Program-made: the position numbers and the translations under genes | The notes under the pieces: generated by a model | What the model saw: the letters and a program-made list of their open reading frames with translations, nothing else | The model's database searches: none | Told to the model about the DNA's origin: nothing | Part shown: piece by piece, positions 35,069 to 47,604 of the stretch | Position numbering within the stretch: position 1 is the stretch's first letter | Layout: each line of letters starts with the position of its first letter | Assembly (NCBI GenBank): GCA_020466095.1 | Contig: CM035809.1 | Span: 28,694,563 to 28,758,562, forward strand | Direction: 5' to 3' | Origin: Chlorops oryzae | Taxonomy: Eukaryota > Arthropoda > Insecta > Diptera > Chloropidae | Length of the DNA stretch: 64,000 nt

Positions 35069-35718
35069 TATATAAACCTTAACACCTGCTTTTTTTTGTG
35101 TCTTTTCAGGGCAATGTCAATGCAATTCGGCTGTAGTTATTCTCCAACCTAAACTGAACACGAATAATCCCCATTCAGTGCATCCCTATCCTTCTCCAAT
35201 TCACGACTTTTTTCTGAATCCAATATTTCCATGAATGCGTATCGTTGAAACCGTTCGCAGCTCCTAGGCTGTGCAATGCAGTCCCGTGGCGAATCCAACG
35301 CAATCATAACAGTAGCAATAAGGTAAACAATTCCACCAACGCACGGCCATAGTGTAAAAAAAAATAGAATTGTTTTGCTATTGTACAACAACAAAGTACC
35401 TACGACTATACGATTCCATTCGGCGGAATCTAATTTCGAATACGAGACAAAACAAATTGCCTCAACGGCTACAACAGCAACGAATCACGCCAACACTGAC
35501 GCTCTAAAATAAAAAAAACAACAATATAAACAACAAAAAGCAACCGAAAAAAATTGTAAACATCAACGAAACAACTGCAAGCGATACAGCAAGAACAACA
35601 ATTGCAACGAACTGCCTTCCACAGTTCGTTCTCGTTCTCGTTCTCCGAAGTCCACGCGGAACGGCAAACAAAGCAAGAAACCAGAAATCCACGAGAAATA
35701 AGGAACGAGTACAGCAAG
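35069..35718 (+). promoter_or_regulatory. candidate promoter or untranslated exon ending in a strong splice donor
   Basis: TATATAAA occurs at 35,069-35,076. A pyrimidine tract ending TTTTCAG lies at 35,092-35,109. The sequence then becomes rich in CAACA/CAACAAC and ends at AAG|GTAAGAG (donor GT at 35,719). It contains many stop codons in all plus frames, so it would be untranslated. Two readings fit: a TATA promoter with a first exon starting near 35,105, or an internal 609-bp untranslated exon (35,110-35,718). CAA-rich leaders and long first introns are common in fly genes. No downstream coding exon is recognisable in the window. Confidence 0.35.
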
Positions 35719-37088
35719 GTAAGAGTCTCAAACTAATTTTCATATTTAGTTATACATTCGTATAGGAAAAATGCATGCTGCACTGATTCCACAGGGTGCC
35801 GCATATTCTGAAGTTTCAATTTGAACGGAGGTATTCCGCACGACCGAAATGTTATTCATTCATTCTCTCATAGCTTCCGAGAAAAGAAATCATGAAAATT
35901 ATTTAATGTGAAAATAATTTCCAGTATGGAGCACCCTGTCATTCCGTTTTCAATGAACCTTCTCGACATTTGTATGGCGTGAGCCTTCCAAACTTTGTTG
36001 TTTATCGTTGAGGGACCTCCTAATCTGTCCATGAAATGCGAGACGGCTGACACGTTTTGCTCTGCTAATTGACACTCTGTGAAACTTCTTCCCGCTGTGC
36101 CGTCTCATAATTATTAACTCTCACTTAAAAGTCGAGTAAATTGAAAAACTTTTCCGTTCATTTGGCTTGAGATTTGAGTTTTCGTCCATTCCCCTCACCT
36201 TGTGCATTATTATCATCCGCATCGACTGACCAAAATTCTAAATTCAAAACTCGAAACAAAATGGCTCGCTCTCAAACACCTTCTGTCCTTCAGTCGTCGG
36301 TCCTCTCTCCACCTCTCCCAATCTATCCATTTTTCTGTGTTTCGCATTCGCCTGTGCATGTGTGTGTGTGTGTGTGGGGTGTCTATGTGCCCGATCAGGA
36401 AGTTCGGCGACATGCCTACGCTTGTAAGTTGCAACATGCCTTGGCCGCATTTTCTTTGCTTCAACTTTTCGCCGCTTGCCACATAATCGTTTGAAAACGA
36501 GCTTAGCCTTCAGGCCTTCTGGCCAGACTGTCCGGTTTTTCCAGTCCAGTCCATTCCAGTCCCACCAAGTCCAGCCAAGTCGACCCAACCGAAGCGAAGC
36601 CAAGCCCAATGCAGTTCAGTGCAGCCAAAGAATTGGGCGTTGCGGCTGTGCAACAACAGCTGCTGCTGGCGGCGGCGCGCCTCGGTAAATGAACTGCTCG
36701 CAACGAGTTTTCTGACTTCATCGGATTCGCCTTTGAGTAGACTTGCAAGGAAAGCAGGCAGGGCAGGCAGGCAGCTTCAACCATTCCTTTTCGTTTTCTT
36801 GTCGGCATGTCGTCGGTGTGCTTTTCTCGTGATTGCCGTGCTACGCTTCTATCAATCTGAATCCGTCCGAGACTGTGACTTATGCTGCTTGCAACTAATA
36901 AAATTCCCCACCTCAAAGGATTCTTCTGGAGCTGTAGTCTATTGCGTGTGTGTGCGCACCGAAGCTTGCCATGAAACCCAAACAACGCCACAAAAACAGA
37001 GTTGTCAAAGCACTTAAAAAGGCTTACAGGGAAATTGAGAAAGAAATCTTACAAAAGCTCTGGCACAAGTTGAACAAATATTCTTTAA
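35719..37088. other. gene-free stretch (possible intron start)
   Basis: (GT)n run at 36,359-36,376. CCAGTCCAGTCC/CCAAG-type short repeats lie at about 36,537-36,620. Overlapping ORFs on both strands (36,174-37,017) depend on these repeats, and none has a recognisable domain. Confidence 0.4.
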
Positions 37089-37321
37089 CCCTTTAATATA
37101 TAAGGGACAAATGTTTAGAATATTAAATTTCTCAAATCCTTACAATTATGTGGGGAAAAGTTTTTCCCTTTTACGTCAAAAGGCCATTATCGAACAGCAG
37201 GCGCTGAATTAACTTTTCAGAGCTGCCCAAATTTTTCACGCGCTAAATTTCAGTTGTGCTTTTTTTTACATTTTCTTGGACGTTTGACAGTCCATGACTG
37301 CTCCATACCGGCCTTAAAGGG
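37089..37321. mobile_element. piggyBac-type MITE (233 bp) with TTAA duplication
   Basis: TTAA (37,085-37,088), then CCCTTTAA at the left; TTAAAGGG at the right, then TTAA (37,322-37,325). The inverted ends match for 8 bp. TTAA target duplication with CCY starts is the piggyBac signature. No coding capacity. The ends resemble those of the modules in the 5.6-6.8 kb array (TTAA-CCCTTTA). Confidence 0.7.
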
Positions 37322-37325
37322 TTAA

Positions 37326-39573
37326 AAAAGAAATAAATTGAGTTGTATTTTGAGAAGTTTTCGCTCAACTGAAAGGAAAATGTGAAAAACTTTACATTTT
37401 TCTATGCATCGTTTGAATATTCTTGAAAAAAAAAAAATAAAATGAAATGAAAAATCGCCGATTTTCCGTTCAGGAAAATGCACTGGGAAAATGTTGGTAC
37501 TTTCAAGAACTTAATACTCTTTCGATGTGGCAGAAAGACAAGGGTGAAAAGCCATTGCAGGAAACGCAACCCGAAATTCTAATCATCGACTGCTTCCTCC
37601 CAAGTACCGACTCTACCCCTGCCTTATGTGAAAAACTACCGCTTCAGTGGTGAGGCGAGAGTTCTGCATGCAAGCTTTTTTTGTGGCAATTCAAAACTTT
37701 TCTCTGCCGTCCGCCGCGTGCCGCATTCGTCGGTTCGCCGGTTCGTCGTTGCACAGCTTTCGGCTTGGCTTCGCTGTAATTTGTGGTTCTGCAATCACTT
37801 CGCAATAGCTCTTTGCATGCACTCCCCTCCGCGCCGCGCCACTCCGCTATGGAGCAATTTGTAATGCCATGGCCGAGATACGGAAATATTATGTTCCGTA
37901 TTTTGACTTTGCGTGCGAACCGATTATATTTACAATAGTTCTTAGCAGCCGCGAAGCCACCCGCCCCCCAATCCTCCTCAGTCTTCGGTCCTGAGTCTCT
38001 GGTTCACTCATTGAGAATTTATGTGTGCTCTGAAGTTTTCAAATTGTTTTCCAAAATCTTCAACGAACTCGTCTAACTACGGAACACCAGCTCCGCTCCC
38101 ATTACGTTACGCCATGCAGAATGGCCAAAATGTGAAACTGTGCGGTGCCGAAGGGGACTGCTGCGCGTTTCAGGAAGCAGTAAGTCCTTACCAGACATAT
38201 TGCCGCTTGCACTGAGTTACTCTGCTCCACTTCTTTCCCTTCCGCTCTGTCACTCACACGATTATGCATATATATCCACCTACATATGTTCGTTTAATGG
38301 AGTCCATTCTGTATGACTTTGCTCTGAATAACGTGCGGTTTACGTAGAATTTCGTTGAATTTTCTCCCTACCCCCGCCCCGACCGGTATGAATAGCTCGT
38401 CTTGCCGCTCATTGAAAATCACTGGAAATTTGAAAATCACCAAAATCGGAAAATCCCAGCTTTGTAAGCTCGAAGAATGCGCTTTTTAATTAAATTTTCA
38501 TGATTTACGGCTGGACATGCGTCAAATTTAAAGGTTCAATGCCCAATGACAGGCATTCAGGGTTGCCATGATCGCTTTATTGCATTCTAAAGTACGAAAA
38601 CAATTCTCTGACTTAGCGTGGAACTCTTTTTCTTTTTAATTTTGATGCAACATTGAATAGTTTAGGTTGCACATTATTAAATGTTGTTCATCGAAGCTTC
38701 GGGATAATTTCTAGGAAATAGAAGTGTTAGAATTTAATTAAACATCGTTACATTATTGCAAAATTTAAGGAGATATTTTTTTAGTTTTTTAAATTTTATT
38801 TTTTATTTTTATATTTTTCAAAAAACACCATCTTTGATAAGTAAAAAAAAAGGTGAACATGTCTTTAACACAGAGAAAAAAATCAACCAGAAAACTGCTT
38901 AAATCAAAAGGAAAAACATACAAAACGGGTTCAACAAGGAATATTTTTAATTTTAAACAATTTTTCTTGTTGGAAAAAATAAAGATTTTCCTTTTGAATC
39001 AACCATATTTCAGGTTATAATTGAAATGATAATTTTCAAAAATGGATTTAAATTTAAATTGTTGAACCGACCACGGACATAATGGAAATAACAAGGTAAT
39101 TTTTAAAATAAAATAAATTCTCTAAAATACCCATACAAGAAGAAATGTCAAAACAAATTTAAGTAACGTTCAAAGCAAATGGTCACAGAGCTCTCTGCTG
39201 AACATAACCCCACAAATAGCCATCGGATCATCCGGTTTTGTCACTCCGTCTTTGTGACTGCTTTCGCAGTGCTTAAAAATTTCTAGGTTGAATACATATC
39301 TTATATGTCATATTTTATAAAACAAATGAGAATTATACCGAACGTAAAGAAATGTAGTTAAACAAATTTCCTGTCAAATCAACCAAAAATGTTGACTCAG
39401 CCATTTTTCTTATGAAATTTTTGCTCTGCTCGAAAATCAAAAGGACTGTGAATAACAATGCCCCTTTTAAAAAAAATTTGACTGAAATGGCTTGACCACT
39501 ATATGGGCCACATTTGCCATGATATACTTCTGATGCCAGTCAGTATTTAACTAGAAACTAACAAGCATCTACG
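37326..39573. other. gene-free stretch
   Basis: No gene recognised. CACAGAGAAAAAA at about 38,870 resembles a transposon end, but no partner end was found. ORFs at 37,447-37,864 and 38,021-38,215 have no family signature. Confidence 0.4.
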
Positions 39574-39644
39574 GGCGAGACCTGAGTGGAACCCAGAACC
39601 TACGTGCTGCGAGTCGGCATCTTCACCACTACGCCCTGGAGACC
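39574..39644 (-). pseudogene. tRNA-like sequence, probable SINE head or tRNA pseudogene
   Basis: Read on the minus strand it has a D-arm-like segment (GCGTAGTGGTGAAGATGCC), a central region and a T-arm-like segment (GGTTCTGGGTTCCACTC). Much of this parallels 29,275-29,350 (GATGCC, then GGTTCTGGGTTC). Arms pair only partly and the isotype cannot be assigned. Confidence 0.4.
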
Positions 39645-42368
39645 GTCAAAGCCTGATTTCTAGGAACGGGAGTGGCGATAGATTATCCCATTTTATATTT
39701 TTATTTTCAAAGGATGGAAATAAGAGCCTTCTTGATCTGTTGCCAAATGCCTGTTCTGCAGCTTCAAGTCTTCAAAATTAATCCTTAGAATTTATCCATT
39801 TACCTGCAATCTGATTTCCAATTAACTTCAATTATTTCGAATTCGAAGTTCAATGAAGTGCTGAATTATTTCTTGTTGAATTGGCAGCGCCAAACTTTTA
39901 ATGTGTCGAAGCTCAGAGGGGTTCAAGCAGGGCTATTCAGAGGGAAGAAGATGAATTTGAAACCGGAAGTGATCCAATAAAATTTTCATGGTTCGGTTCA
40001 ATATTCAAGTTGAGAAGCGAAGAATCACCGGAAGGGACTGAAAAGAAATTCTATTAATTCCGATTCTCGAATTCGATGCGAATTGCAGTCGACTCTTCCG
40101 GCCACCGTAAGGTGGACAAAAAAAAGACTGCACGATTCGAATGAAATTAATTGAAATTGAGAGCACAATCTGTGGAAATTAGAGTCGCATGTGCGAATAA
40201 TCCGTCGAGACGAGAAAGGGCACATAACGCAATGGCAGGCTTAAATTGCGACGCCATGCTCTGCCGCCAATGCAGATTTGCGCTGGGATGTCCTTGCGAC
40301 TTGCCACAGGGATTCGAACTGCGAGAGTTGGGGAGCATTGTGATGATGGCAAGCGCAAAATGAGGCAGAATTAAGGCCCCCAAAATTCACTTAGCAGTTT
40401 GCCGCTACATCCGCTTATCGCGTGACGCCTCTTAGTGCCCTGCGCTGATGGCTTTTATTGCTGATTCCGGCAACTTTGCTCATTTAAATCTTCACTTACC
40501 ATACAGTCATAGATTTCTTCCGATGCTTTTGTATGTCAGCTCCGTTGTATCTGCTTATTTTTATTGCTAAAAGCCCCGACAATGTCAGGGACACAAGCGA
40601 GATTATACAAAAAATGCGGTGACGGCAACTCTGTAGCAAGCTTAGTGTTTTTTTTTTTTTGCGCTTTAAGCATTAATGGGCTCTTGTGGTCTTTGTTTTT
40701 GTGTTCATTCTTTCCTTTTTTTGGCACATCTCATGCCACTATTATTCCGTTGATTCGGCTTGGTATTTGAAGATATCTTAAAAAGGCAATTTCAGGCTCT
40801 TTATAAAATTGAATCCACGCAATAACGACCCCCTGTTGTCTTACTTTCCCCCGACTTCGTCTTTAGTCCATTGGATTGCCTCTCGGTCATGTTTCATTGA
40901 CGGAAGTTTGACTAAATCTTGAGCAGCGATGATGTATCGCATCAATGTTGTGTCGTCGTAAGTTTCTCTATTCCTTTGAAGCGATGGTGTGCTATATGGA
41001 AAAGTTGCGTAAAGCCGCAGTCTCCTCAGCAGCATTGTGCGGTGTCCCATGGTTCGTCGAAGGCAAATGTGGCTGATTAAACAAAAACTTGTTGGCTCGT
41101 CGTATCTAAAAGAAGCGAAAAGTTTTTCACTTTTGTTCAAATGAGAAGCGCAATCCGGAAATTGTGAAATTGGCGCCCAACAAAATGTGCTTTTCGGCGC
41201 CCAATGCCACCCATTTGGTCGGTCTCACACGCGCTCATTGACTGTTCGTCTTGGTTATGTGTGCCGAGTTGCTATTCTTTGGAGCAAGCAACGAAGCCTG
41301 TATATGTGAGCGCGTGCAATGGGGGCGCGGGGGGCGAGTCTTGAATTTTTATATCCTCTCGCCTGTTTCTCTAATTAGAAGCTTCGCCGATGATTCTGAA
41401 AGTCAAAGCAAAGTCACAATGTAGAAGAGGTTTTTAGCTGAAGTTATTTTTTCTTGCTCGTTCCTCGCCGTAATTAGGAATGTAAACATGAAAATTGTTT
41501 GATCTTCCACTCGGTAATTTCTGCATTCATTTCGTTTTCGTATATCCTCGTCTCGGAAATGGAGCCTTTCAATCACCTTAAGGTCATTCATGAAGGAGAG
41601 GCAAATAGAAAACTGCACTTATCCTTCGAAATCCCTACTTCAGAGATCAAATGATTCGATTTCCAACTTATTAGGGCACTCCACATGGTAGACTACATGG
41701 AACCAAAATGCAAAGGCATTTGAAGTGCCACAGAATTGTCTCTGGAGCAATCCAAAAAATTGATCCTTGATCAATAAATAAAATGGGTGTCAGGTGCACA
41801 GTACAATTGTCGGAGGGTCGGTCGGTACACGCAGCGTGGTTATAAGGATGGGTTGAGTACATAAATTTGACGTTACCGCGGCGCGCCATTTGCGATGCGT
41901 TCTGCGAAGCCTGCAATCCAATCATTTTAAATGCTCTGCATCAACCCGTGTAATCTTGTATCGATTTATTGTGCCACAATAGAGAGGGAGACAAAAGGAA
42001 AACGCGTTAGGGGGCGCCGTGTAGCGTCGTACCGTCGTATCGTCAACTGTTTCGCATTGTCCCAATCGCGTTGGAGCGTGCAGAATCGTTTAATGTATTG
42101 AAAGGGGCGGACACGCACACACGCATGCATTCAGATAAAGCGGAGCTCCATTAATACCGAGGGATGGGGATAAACCGAATTTCCGCTTTCGTGCAAACAT
42201 TTCTGCCAGCAGGAGCAACGGAGGGCGGTGATAGATTGCAGCAAAGAACGTTTTGGGAATTTAAAGTACTTTTCGGGCGATGCGAAGGCGATTTTAGGGA
42301 ACGATTTTTACTCAAAATCACTTTGAATATTGAAAAAAAAAAAAACATTTTATAAATTTAAGTGTAGG

Positions 42369-42821
42369 CAGAGGCGGATTAGAATTTCAAAAGGCTAGGG
42401 CTTGAATCGGGAACGGGGCCTGATTAAGTTTAAAACTCTAAAGCAATTTTACTTGAAACAGTTTTGTGATATTTTGATGTTATTTTATTTGGGCGCTTGT
42501 GCCCCATGCCAGTTGAGGTCGGTCACTAAAACCCTAACTAGCCGCTGCCCTCATCCATCACTCACTCACTACAGGAGCTGAACTTTATCATTGATATTTC
42601 TTGATTTATTCTGCCATTTTGTTAACTCTAAATTAGAGTTAGACTAAGGTTGTGGAGGCCCTTAAGGCCCTACGACACTATTGACTCTATTTCTCTAAAA
42701 TGTGGAAATTATCTAAAATAAAGAAAAATTCAATTAATTGTCAATTTATTTAGATTACAATTTCCGGGAGCCCCTTAAATGTGGTGCACCTAGGCCTTGT
42801 CCATCCTTAAATCTGACCCTG
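42369..42821. mobile_element. possible degenerate hAT-like element
   Basis: The left end CAGAGGCGGATTAGAA is weakly inverted relative to the right end (complement CAGGGTCAGATTTAAG). Interior GGGGCC/GGCCC runs recall hAT MITEs. The bordering octamers do not match, so the boundaries are unsure. Confidence 0.3.
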
Positions 42822-45396
42822 CTCTTACAGCACGTTTTTGGAGGGAGAGCCGCAGTCGGCCAAAGCAGAGGTTGCCTTTTTTTCCAAATACTTTCAAAAA
42901 ATTGCTTTGATAAAAGGCAAAATATGAATATTAAGAATTTTACGACCTTTGTCTTCCAACAGACCATCAAACCAGAAAATCTATTTTACGTCAGTGCAAT
43001 GAAAATACCAAAGCAAATTTGCCTTCCGTAAAGGATTTCAATCAAATCAAAAATATAACAGCATCAGCCAAAGGGCAATATTGAATGTTTATGCCTTTTG
43101 GATCCTTTTTTTGTGCTTCTATTGAAGAAAAATTAATAAAGGGGGATTATAACAAGCCGGAAATTTTCACTAGTTTTCTTACGCTTTTGGCCGTCCAATT
43201 TGTGTTGGTGAAAGATAATCTTGTTTCATATTTGCTTCCAACCTTTGCTCCAAGTGAGGCTTTTTTACATCTCAAAAATATCACGATGAACTTAACTATT
43301 CGATTTGTCGATTTGTTTTTTCCAACAATTCTATGGATAACGATAGAATAGAAGGAGAAAACATTAAAGTCCAAAGAGACCGTCCAAACGATCTTAGGAA
43401 GGGATTGCTCTCCTGCGTCTTTATTTCAATTTTTATTTAAATTTTGCTCAGTTTTATTGAGCTCCAAAAAATTTTATGTCCGTTTTTTTGCCAGCCCATG
43501 TGCCGCATTCCGTAGTCCTCCGCTCAGCGGACTGAATTCCCCAATCCGACTGCATGCGATACAAGCAGAAACACTTCTTCCGCTCCTCCGTCTCTTTCGC
43601 CTCATATCAATTTCATCTTCACGTTCGAAATCTCGTTTTGGATCAGGTTATTTATTGATTTGGGCCGATGATTTCCTCCGTCGCTGCTTCTTCTTCAGCG
43701 GACAGCTCCACTTCATAGGAGAATGCCCCCCGAATCACCTGATTCAGCTGTTAAGAATGGGGTCTTCGTCTTCATAATTCGCATGCCCTCTTCTCGGTTG
43801 TTTGCTCTTCCATTGAAAGTGTTTATCTGCGAAAAAGTGCCCATTCCATAATGAGCTTTATTTAAAAGCTTTCGTGTTTGAACGTGTGTGTGCTTTTAAC
43901 CCAATTTTTTGCTTTTCATATTTTCCTTTCGCCTTAACTCCGTCCACTCCACTCATTCGGGCTTAATTCATCAGTCGTCGTTGAGCTGTAAAGCTGTGGG
44001 GCTATGGAGCTGTTGACTGCTGTGACCTCACCACAATTGGCTCCACGACTTCTGCGGAACGGGTTTTTTCGATTTGTAGCCGCAGCTGCTGGCAGCGGCG
44101 GCGGCGGTGGTCGGCGAAAAACCGCTCCGAATTGAGTCAGTAACCAAGTGGCCACTTACTCCGCGCTGTTTGCTTTTTCATTTTAATATTTTTTCTTTTC
44201 GATTTTATTTTATGTTTTTGTTTACTCCACATCACTTCATGGCACTCCACTGCGCGCTCCAGTTCAGCGTTCGCTAACATGACTTATGTGCGGGCGTGAA
44301 CCGTGTGTGGACTGGCTTCTCTTGCGGTAATTTCCATTCCGAAACTCGAAAAATCTTTTGTCATTTTGGTCGTTCTCGCTGCAGCTGGCTCCTGGCTCCA
44401 TCGCGCCAATTTCAGCGCAGTGGAGTCTTGCAATCGAAATTGTATTGAACAACCATACGTTATGGGCTCACTTTAATGCATGTACGTGTGTGTGTACGTA
44501 TGTGGAGTGGTACTCGAATTGAAAAGCGTGTTGCTTTGCCAAGTTTTCACTGATATAGTTATAAGTATTTTTGAATTTATAGCATATATACAAATTCGCA
44601 AATAATTGCATGAAAGTGTTGTCCGCCCGCGTCCACGCCTCTAAATTAAATAAAAGAGAATGGATAAATATGCTTTTGGCTCACTATCCATTCAAAAATA
44701 TTAATTGATATTTGGTGCACAGATGAGGAGCTAAAAACGAAGGACTTTTTGAAATGGTACCTCGTGCGATGGTGGGGCTTTCACTTTGATATAAATATTC
44801 ATTTATAATGAGGGTCATTAATTTTCCATACACGTACTCTCTTTTCACTATATAAAAAAATTAATTCCTATTAGGTTCTCATAACATCAAAGCATACTCA
44901 TCATTTTGTCAGTGATAAAGGTACGTGGATGTTGTGTTGTCTAGCTTCCCTCGTGGTATCACAACGGCCCTATGTGAGTCCTGAGTGTGTCAGCCTCCAT
45001 GGTGGTAGCCACAATAACTTAACTGAACGGCAGGTATATGTTTTCGACTGGGAGTGCAGTGATACTCCCTAATAGTGTATAGTGCTCTTCTATTACTATT
45101 ATATGTGCCGCGCAGCTCCTGTGTCCATTGATCTCTCTGTCCTTCCGCACAAATAATGTGTGCTCTTTGATTTTACATCATCCATTTGCTTGGATGCAAC
45201 GCTTTGACACTTCAAAAACCCCGAACTCTATGCTCCCTCATGCACTCGACTGTATTGCCTGCACCGATAGTTCCAATCAGCAAGGCTTAAGCAAAGCTTT
45301 ATTGGTGCCATCATTTGTGTTTCCCAATTTCGAAAATTTGTTAATCAAATTTGCTAAAGGCACAAGAGCTAAACACTCCATGTGTGTATCTATGAA

Positions 45397-45425
45397 TGTA
45401 TGTAGGTATGTATGTATGTATGTAT
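45397..45425 (+). repeat. (GTAT)n microsatellite
   Basis: About six GTAT units following GTATGTAG. Confidence 0.85.
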
Positions 45426-47064
45426 TCTATGTATTTACTTTACTAGGTGAATTCAAATGGAGGAACAGTGACCACATAATGGCGAATTCGAAACTGGGAG
45501 GATTGGAGTCACGTCCATATACAGCATTTTCATCGGATACCCTTTCGAAGTATCATTAAATTTTCCTTAATTGGAGTGTAATGGATTAATTAAAGTGAAT
45601 AATATGCCGAAAAAAATTATCGAGATCCTATAAAAAAGTCAATCCCATTGAAGTGGAAATCTCGTTAAAAGAGAGGCTGAAAAAAATCGTTCTTCTGCAC
45701 AAAAGCGTTGCTTTCCGTTCCATTTTCCTTATACCCTTCCCTTTATTATCCCTTTTAGTTCATTATACTTTTTTCCATCTTTTGTTCAACACTTTGATCC
45801 ATCATGTGCTCCGCCCGTTGTGAAGAGTGCGATAATCACATTTCAATTAACGTAAAATACATTTGAGTGAATGGCGACGTCAGCGAAGAGGAGCTTTTTC
45901 CTTGCAAACACAGATGCCTCCCGAATAGATAGCATCGCGTCACCGGCAACGGAGCGCTTTTGTATGACAGAATATACGAGTATATAACCGAAGTTGAGCA
46001 CATACGAACTTTACGGACGTTGTAAAGGTACGCACGGTGGTTCACGGGGTCTAAATGACAAGTAACTGAAGCATTTCTACACATCCTCGCCATGCCTTTT
46101 ATTCCTGTCGTCATCATTGTAATCATCACCATCATCATCATCATGAGCATAATCATCACTTCACCTGGCAGTTGACGCAGCAGACATTTGCTGACCCCGT
46201 TACTTTTAAGCGATCAGCAGTAGGGAGACGCATGGTTGTGAGGGGAGCGAGGTGAGGATATTCAAATCTCGCTGTAAACCGCCTCGGAGTATAGCGTTGC
46301 AATTGTTGGTGCAACGGCATAAACGTCATGTCAAATTGGAAGCTAAGGATAAAAGGATATGATGATTGAATCCAAAAATGCGAGTCGGTTAAAGGAGGTC
46401 CCGTAACGAGTTGCGAAAATGCTGCGGGCTCCGCGCTTGGAGGTGTGTGCATCTGTTTTCGAAAATTCTCTTCGTCCTTTGGAGCGCGTCGGTGCATACT
46501 TTGCATCGATTTGTCTGCACAATTATCGTCTCGATATCACGGGATCAACTTTGCAAGCAGATGGCATGCCCTCAGCGGTTGGTGGCAAACGGATGCAATC
46601 AATGCATCGAATGCATCATCGACATGAGCATCCTCGTTTCGTCCGTCCTCTTTGATGTTCGTGTTTTCTGCTGGAATAATCGAAAGGCCTGCAGCGGTAC
46701 ACACGAAGTGACGAACTTGTTAATATCCTTAAGCCTCGAAGCAATTGAGGCCTGCCGTTAAGTTGTTTTCGATATGCCTTCAGCTACTTTACGGTATATG
46801 ACCCGAAAATACTGGAATGTCAAAACGAAATCCTTGCAAAAATTATTCCACATTGTCCTACTTTAAATTTATCTTGATCCCTTATGAGCCTTTAATTCCC
46901 CCCGACTGATATCGATGCTCTTCAGCATAAAGTCCTTGAGATCTCAGCAGAATCTTTTTGTAATGTGTCACTTCTCAATGAGTGTGTCCGAAGGATGAGT
47001 ACAATGGCCCCACATGTGGTCCTACAAGACATCAGGTCATCAGTGAGAGCACGAGTGGAGCGTC

Positions 47065-47604
47065 CTACAATCGAAGGGAAGCCAACTGAGCCGATGTGCT
47101 CGGCCTGAAACTGACGGTGGTAATGGCATCCGATTCGGCGTTATTTGCGACTCCTATATTTCTATGGGTATTGATGACGCACAAGGCATCAGGATTCGTT
47201 CTCGCTTCAACGTTTCGCAAGAGCCTAACACGACTAATTGGCACTTTTGTCTGATGAAATTGCTTGCTAGCTTCCTTACAAAGTTGCTTATGATTTTTTG
47301 CGTGTGATAAAAGATTCCTTGTGTGCATGTCGAGCACATTAGGGAAGCAATATTGGCACCCGCTGTGCATTTCGCCCTTTCGTCTGTCAACTGCACTCGC
47401 ACTCGGGCTCGCATGCCCATGGAGTCCTTGCCATTGTTCATTTGCAATGCAGTAGCTCTTCAGTTCCGGAGCTGAACTGTCTGTCGGATTGTTCGGCTGT
47501 CTGTCGCCCACTTGTCTTTGTTCTGCGCTCCATCCTTTTTCTCGAAGGACCCTCACTTCGTTAAGCGTCCGCACTGCAGGACCCTTCAAACGCTGCCTTC
47601 TCAC
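47065..47604 (-). other. antisense ORF, copy B partner of 2,611-3,180
   Basis: 179 codons, same start and central part as the copy A frame. It has two fewer residues (one SA pair) in the SASASA run, N-E for N-V near residue 16, P for S near 46, D for E near 92, and a different C-terminus after a 1-bp insertion near 47,144. The differences change the protein at every substitution I found, arguing against coding constraint. Confidence 0.2.

Larger units (their letters stand above)
39645..45824. other. gene-free stretch before duplication copy B
   Basis: No supportable gene in about 6.2 kb. Small features are an A run at 42,337-42,347, a weak hAT-like candidate at 42,369-42,821, a GCAGCGGCGGCGGCGG run at about 44,090-44,108 and (GTAT)n at 45,397-45,425. 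A GGTGGTAGCCAC segment at about 45,000 resembles GGTGGCAGCCAC at 29,405 downstream of the tRNA-Cys-like sequence. Confidence 0.4.

Noticed and set aside
36174..37017. Several overlapping ORFs
   Set aside because: They run through GT and CCAGT-type repeats in several frames on both strands; none has a family signature.
38870..39440. Possible transposon starting CACAGAGAAAAAA
   Set aside because: No convincing inverted partner end or target duplication was found.
45836..46159. Methionine-rich ORF on the minus strand (also 1,557-1,787)
   Set aside because: It is the translation of an ATC/CAT simple repeat.
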